A stretch of 64,000 bases of DNA from Diospyros lotus (Eukaryota > Streptophyta > Magnoliopsida > Ericales > Ebenaceae), in the NCBI RefSeq assembly GCF_014633365.1, contig NC_068350.1, positions 30,309,119 through 30,373,118 on the forward strand, in the 5' to 3' direction. The translations under genes were made by a program, and so were the position numbers. The notes under the pieces are model-generated. The model had not been told where the DNA came from. It was given only the letters and a program-made list of their open reading frames with translations, and made no database searches. Positions 59,215 to 64,000 of this stretch are shown piece by piece; position 1 is the first letter of the stretch, and every line of letters begins with the position of its first letter.

Positions 59215-60103
59215 ACCGTTTTCCTTTTCTCTTTTTGTTGTACTTGAATTTTGGCAGTAATGCATTTTTTTTTTGTTCATTCAACTTTCTGCTTCTTTGT
59301 CATCTGCCGCAAGCTTTTAAAACACATCGTAAGAACGATCTTAAGTTCATTTAACTCGAGTACACCTTTAACTTGTAAATAAGAAATTTTGAAAATGAGC
59401 GGCTTTAAACAACACGTCGAATAAGATATCGTTAGCTCGAGCTGCATACTTAGTAGGTTATGATCGCGGGACCAATCCAAACTAACGTGCAGTAGCTTAA
59501 TAGTTGTTAAATTAATTCACATTTTACCGTCAAGTTATACGCCCATGTAGGCCATAGTTTGCCCCCAGCTAGTGTACCATTACTTTCGAGGGTTTTGGCG
59601 AGGTCAAGACGAACACTCTGGTAGGTCGCAGTTCATGCGTTTTATCAAAATAAGAGGACCCCGGTGAACCATGATTCAGGATTTTTAAGGGTGGTGACTC
59701 GTTTTAGCGCTAAACCATAACACTGCGGTCAAGATGAATGGGCTTCGTCTTGAGGGTGGTGACTCGTTTTAGCACCAAACCATAACACTTCGGTCAAGAT
59801 GAATGGGCTTCGTTTTACCAACCACCACCTAGGGTGAAGACTAAGATGAATGCCCAGATAAGCCACAAACCATGGCATGTTGGCCAAGTTGAATGGGCCT
59901 CAGCTCGCAAACCATAGTCTTCTAACCCTCCAATTATTTTCTGACTCTTATTCTTAACAACCAAAGCGTGGGTGTAAAATAAGATTTATCAGAGATAAAA
60001 GACACGTTAATATGGTTCAAATTGAATTTTGCCACTTGATTTAATGAAGCAAATATCAACAAATTTCACAATTGAAAATGAGAGAGAGGGAGAAGATGTT
60101 TGC
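59215..60103. other. Spacer between convergent frames in Tat element
   Basis: No coding sequence seen. The antisense gene and pol converge here, so both transcripts would end or overlap in this stretch; degenerate AACCATAACACT/CAAGATGAATGGGC repeats extend to about 59900. Confidence 0.6.
59689..59818. repeat. 65-bp tandem duplication
   Basis: GGGTGGTGACTCGTTTTAGC at 59689 and again at 59754; the copies differ at a few sites. It lies in the spacer between the antisense gene and the end of pol. Confidence 0.85.
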
Positions 60104-61417
60104 TTATTGAAAATATAGTCTTAGATGTTTCGAGTTACAAGCTCGCGGGAGAGCTGCTTCGTCCATGTCGGCCAAGTGATATGCTCCGTTGCCGAGGTTT
60201 TCCTTCACAATATAGGGGCCTTCCCAGCTTGGGCCCAACATCCCTTCACTGTTCCTTCGAGCTCCGGGAAGGACGAGGCGCAACATGAGGTCGTTGACTT
60301 TGTAGCATCTGACTCAGACCTTTCGATTATAGTATCTTGCCATGCGCTGTTAGTAAGTTGCCAATTTTAAGCGAGTTGTCTCCCTTGTTTCCTCAAGCAA
60401 ATCAAGACTTGAGGCCAGTAGTCGGTCATTGTCCTCTTGGTTGAAAGTGGCTCTTCGCTTTCTTGTTACTTCATTTTCCGTTGGGATCATTGCTTCAGAT
60501 CCATATACCATAGAAAAAGGGGTTTCTCCCGTGGTTGTGTGAGTTGTGGTTCGGTAAGCCCAGAGTACGGTTTGTAGTTCATCCACTCAGGCTCCCTTTC
60601 TTGATTCCAACCTGGTTTTTAATATTTTCTTGATTATCTTGTTCACGGCTTCGACTTAACCATTGGCTTGTGGGTGGTCCACGGCTGTGAAGCTTTTTCT
60701 GATCCCCAATGACTCGTAAAATTGTACGAACTGCTCGCTGGTAAATTAGGTCCCATTATCGGTGATTATTTGTTGAGGGACACCGAACCTGCAGTTGATG
60801 TTGTTTCACACAAAGTTTTCTACCTTTGCAGTGGATATCTGTGCATGCTCCTTTGCCTCTGCCCACTTCGTGATGTAATTTACGGCCACGATAGCATGCT
60901 TACACCTGGCGTGAGCTGTTGGAAGTGGCCCGATTAGGTCGATGCCCCATATGGTGAAAGGCTACGGGCTACTCATTTGCTGAAGATAGGCGGGCGGAGC
61001 TCGTGGCACTTTTGCGAACCTTTGGCATGCATCGCACCTCCTTGCCAGGTCCGTAGCTTCTCGCTTCATGGTAGGCTAGTAAAAGCCTTGGGGAAATGCC
61101 TTCTGAGCCAAGGATACTCCCCTAGCATGATTGTCGCAATGGCTAACATGGATTTCATTAAGAATCACTTGGAAATCAGGCTCATCGATGCATCTGAGTA
61201 ACGGGACTGAGAACCCTTGCTTGTACAACATATCATCGCAGATACAATATCTGGCCGCTCGGGCTCTAAGGCGTCGTGCCTCGAGTTTGTCGCTTAGCAA
61301 CTGTCCCCCTTGCAAATAGTCCACGATCGGTTTCATCCATGAATCTGGCCTTAGCTCGACTGTAAATGTCTCAGTTTTTTCCCCCGCGCTCGGTGCTGCC
61401 AGGAACTCTATGGGGAT
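60104..61417 (-). pseudogene. Tat-element integrase
   Basis: From 61417 down: PAGEKTETFTVELRPDSWMK-like linker and CDDMLYKQGFSVPLLRCID, then the H2C2 zinc finger region (IHVSHCDNHARG...), then core segments. Next come LQTVLWAYRTTTHTTTGETP and FSMVYGSEAMIP, and the C-terminal GPSWEGPYIVKENLGNGAYH and ACNSKHLRLYF ending at 60104. These phrases are typical of the Tat/Athila branch rather than chromoviruses, and no chromodomain follows. Stops and shifts break the core between about 61075 and 60590. Confidence 0.82.
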
Positions 61418-62009
61418 TGTAATACCCAGGAATAGTTTGAGGTTATAAATAATATTTGATGATGGGCATAAATGAAATTTGCGGAAAAATGAGACTATAG
61501 GGTACACTAACCCAACTTTGGACTATTGAATTAGTCAAATGGAGTACCCTTGGACCCTAGATAGCTAAGGAAAATGGTATAGTATCGACGAGTAATAAGA
61601 GTTATGATTTTAGGCATCAAAAGAAGTTGGATCGAGAATAGTTTCCAGTACAACTATCTATCAGGTTGGGAAAATTGAATGATCGTAAGGGATGTAATAC
61701 TCGAGATTTTTAGATTCAAATACTTGAGGAAATAAGATGTTTTAAGGGATTATGGATGTTTGGAGATAAAAGTTTAATTTCTGGGCCAGGGGTAAAATCG
61801 TAATTTTTGAGGTTCGGGTAAAAGTGTAATTTACCTAAAAATTAGGGGCATTAGCGTAATTAGTCTATTTTTCAGGGACTAAAATGTAATTAAAATTAGT
61901 TCGGGGACCATGTTGAAAAGGGTCTAAGTGCAATTATCCAAAAGTTCAGGCTATAGTGTAATTATTGAAACCTTTTTACTAGGGGCATTTGGGAGATTCA
62001 GGAAAAGCC

Positions 62010-62110
62010 TCATAAATGACGTTAGAGATAAGGATGAAGTCACATGATGACGTTAGAGATAAGATGAAGCCTTATGATGACGTTAGAGATAAGATGAAGG
62101 CTCATGATGA
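62010..62110. repeat. About 31-bp tandem repeat in LTR
   Basis: ATGACGTTAGAGATAAG recurs three times with GATGAAGCCTCATG linkers, followed by a degenerate fourth copy and runs of GATTGGATAAGATTT. Confidence 0.8.
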
Positions 62111-62224
62111 CTTTAAGGATAAGATTTGATTGGATAAGATTTAATTGGATAAGATTTTGTTGGATATGATTTGATTTGGATAAAGATTGATTTGAATAAG
62201 ATTTGATTTGGTTATCAATGATTA

Positions 62225-62512
62225 TATAAAATCTTAGAAGATTTAGAATGATTGCAGAATATCTTAGAAGATTTGGTAATAATTATATAATATCTTGGAA
62301 GATTTACAATGATTGTAGAAGATCTTTAGAAGATTTGGAATGATTGTAAAAGATTTTGGAAGATTTGAAATGATTGCAGAATATCTTAGAAGATTTGGTA
62401 ATGATTATATAATATCTTAGAAGATTTACAATGATTGCAGAAGATCTTTAGAAGATTTGGAATGATTGGAAAAGATTTTGGAAGATTTGAAATGACTGCA
62501 GAATATATGTTT
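62225..62512. repeat. 122-bp higher-order repeat in LTR
   Basis: ATTGCAGAATATCTTAGAAG recurs at 62251 and 62373, with a partial third copy at 62495 (period 122). Each unit is itself made of about five 20-26 bp variants of AGAAGATTTGGAATGATTG. Confidence 0.85.
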
Positions 62513-63036
62513 CTTGGTGGCTAAGTTTCCAAAACCTATAAATAGGGGTTCATGGCTAAGGATTCTCTCATTCGAAATTGTGAGAAGTTCTGCTAGACAA
62601 GAGTGCTTTGGGAGCATACACGAAGCATCACACGCACAGAGCACTTGGGCAGCGCGTGAGGACGTGTAAGGAGGTGGTTTGGTTAAAAGACTTGAGGAGT
62701 TGCATGAAAATTGAGGTTGGGCACAAGATTCAAAGTGTTCTGAGTTTCGTTCAAGGTGAGTGTTCTACCTGAAAACTTGGTTTTAAGTTGTGAGTGTTCG
62801 CCCCCAAAACTTGATTTATTGTGCTTATTCTATCTGAACATATGTGTGATTTCATGCAAAATGGTTTTGTGCATTGAAATGGTAACCGGTGACGGTTGGT
62901 TTTTATGAGGGAGGTTCGTCCCTAAACGTTTTGAACTTGTGCATTGCATTTTATAAATGTTGTTTATATGATGCATTGAATTGTGAAATGTGGCATTGTC
63001 TTGAGTTTTGTGTGTACGTATGGAATGTCAGCCTCG

Positions 63037-63395
63037 GATGTTGTCTGGATAGTGTAGCCATAATTCTCCGAGGGCGTGACAGAATAATAGGGGTATCTGA
63101 TGCTAGTGTGCATGTCAGGATAGTCGCCTTGGTTTCCGTGCCAGACCATTTGGTCAGGGAAGTTGCACTAGGACTACTAGGTGGTCCATACAGTGTTGTT
63201 CATGTGGGATGTTATCCTAGGATGTTATCTGGATAGTGTAGCCATAATTCTCCAAGGGCGTGACGGAATAATAGGGGTATCTGATGCTAGTGAGCATGTT
63301 AGGATAGCCGCCTTGATTTTCGTGCCAGGCCGTTTGGGCAGGGAAGTTGCATTAGGACGACTAGGTAGTCCATGTGAAATTTTGGAGTTGGGATT
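63037..63395. repeat. 184-bp tandem duplication in LTR
   Basis: GATGTTGTCTGGATAGTGTA at 63037 and its variant at 63221 begin two copies that stay aligned through GGGGTATCTGATGCTAGTG and the GGGAAGTTGCA block. Confidence 0.88.
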
Positions 63396-64000
63396 GTATG
63401 GTGGTTCCTGGATGCTTAAGGTCGGAACGTATTCTGGTGAGATGCGTTGGCAGCCCCATTTAAGCTAGAATCGCGTCGTGTTATCGAGTCGGTATGGTGG
63501 CATAGCTTTTAGAGAAATTGCTCTTTTCCCGTGGTAGGGTTAAGCCGTGGGATTCTCTTGGACTAGGGCTTATCGAGTGTATTGGTTTATTTCATGTCTT
63601 GCATTCATTCATGAAAAATGTGATTTTGAACTCTCACTTAGATGATTCATCATCTAATTTGGACTATGTCCCTGAAATATTCAAACGTTTCAGGTGAAGG
63701 CAGCGGTGCAAAAGGAAAGGGGATTGCCGAGGAATGACGGCGATTAATGAATAGTTTACTTTATGTCATTTTCAGTTATGTTGTTTATTTTGAAAACATC
63801 ATGTAAACGTTGGCTCAGCTTTATATTATAAATAAAGTGGTTTCAGTTATGACATGTTAAGGTTTCGATCTAGCTTCCGCATTTGTGTTGGTGAACCTGT
63901 CTTAGTTATTGATGGTTCATAGTTGATATACTGAGAAAGTGTAACGGGATCTTCGGGGAACGGTTTATGTTGAGTTTCTGTTGTTTGTTGGAAAAAAAAA

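Larger units (their letters stand above)
55279..61417 (-). mobile_element. Tat-lineage Ty3/gypsy element, 3' part, with antisense gene
   Basis: On the minus strand: integrase (61417-60104), spacer, an extra gene on the plus strand (56396-59214), polypurine tract (56134-56145), 3' LTR (56133-55279). The upstream part of the element (gag to RNase H) is missing because the LTR at 61418 interrupts it. Extra ORFs between pol and the 3' LTR, sometimes in antisense, are known from the Tat lineage. Confidence 0.8.
61418..64000 (+). mobile_element. Large Ty3/gypsy-type LTR, open at window end
   Basis: TGTAATACCCAGG starts in the integrase of the Tat element. The last 400 bases align with 40250-40700 of the chromovirus LTR (shared CTAATTTGGACTATGTCCCTG-like block, ATTCAAACGTTTCAG, and GGTTTCGATCTAGCTTCCG). 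The 3' end is beyond the window. Whether an internal domain follows cannot be told. The interior is mostly tandem repeats. Confidence 0.75.

Overview
This window looks like intergenic nuclear DNA of a flowering plant, probably a eudicot. It has spliceosomal introns, one host gene encoding a group III WRKY transcription factor, long AT-rich tracts, and a dense stack of LTR retrotransposons, LINE, SINE and CACTA sequences. The species cannot be named from the sequence. Apart from the WRKY gene (27953-29403, +), every coding stretch I can recognise belongs to a transposable element, and nearly all are broken by stops or frameshifts.

Layout. 1-2188: end of a Ty3/gypsy-type LTR, whose inverted relative is the solo LTR 46831-49528. 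2189-4313: remnant of another LTR family with ATTCGAAT/ATCCGAAT-rich tandem DNA. 4314-about 8300: 5' part of a CACTA transposon carrying a tRNA-derived SINE with a perfect 19-bp target duplication. About 8310-24130: a four-level nest. A decayed minus-strand Ty3/gypsy integrase relic is split by a solo LTR (9323-23754, duplication CATCG). That LTR is split by a minus-strand Ty1/copia element (11256-22814), and the copia is split by a 3-kb solo LTR (13863-16846, duplication AAAAC). A LINE fragment also sits in the outer solo LTR. 24131-27860: low-copy-looking DNA with a paired TGACGTCA motif, a 657-bp solo LTR and a LINE-like tail. 27860-29460: the WRKY gene. 29498-32235: AT-rich DNA with a 56-bp tandem repeat and a small terminal-inverted-repeat element. 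32236-39166: nested LTRs. 39167-46626: a Ty3/gypsy chromovirus (Tekay/Del-like) on the plus strand, decayed, with LTRs that disagree in their 5' parts. 46627-50298: TRIM-like short LTR units hosting a solo LTR. 50806-55278: second CACTA copy. 55279-61417: Tat-lineage Ty3/gypsy element, pol on the minus strand, with an extra gene on the opposite strand that has its own TATA box and introns. 61418-64000: a large LTR running off the window, built largely of internal tandem repeats.

No operons, rRNA genes, functional tRNA genes or CRISPR arrays are present. The most unusual items are the antisense gene of the Tat element, the copia extra ORF flanked by GTCGAC palindrome arrays, the palindrome array of the CACTA ends, and the chimeric LTRs of the chromovirus. 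All comparisons are within-window alignments made by eye; family names rest on recognised motifs, not on database searches.
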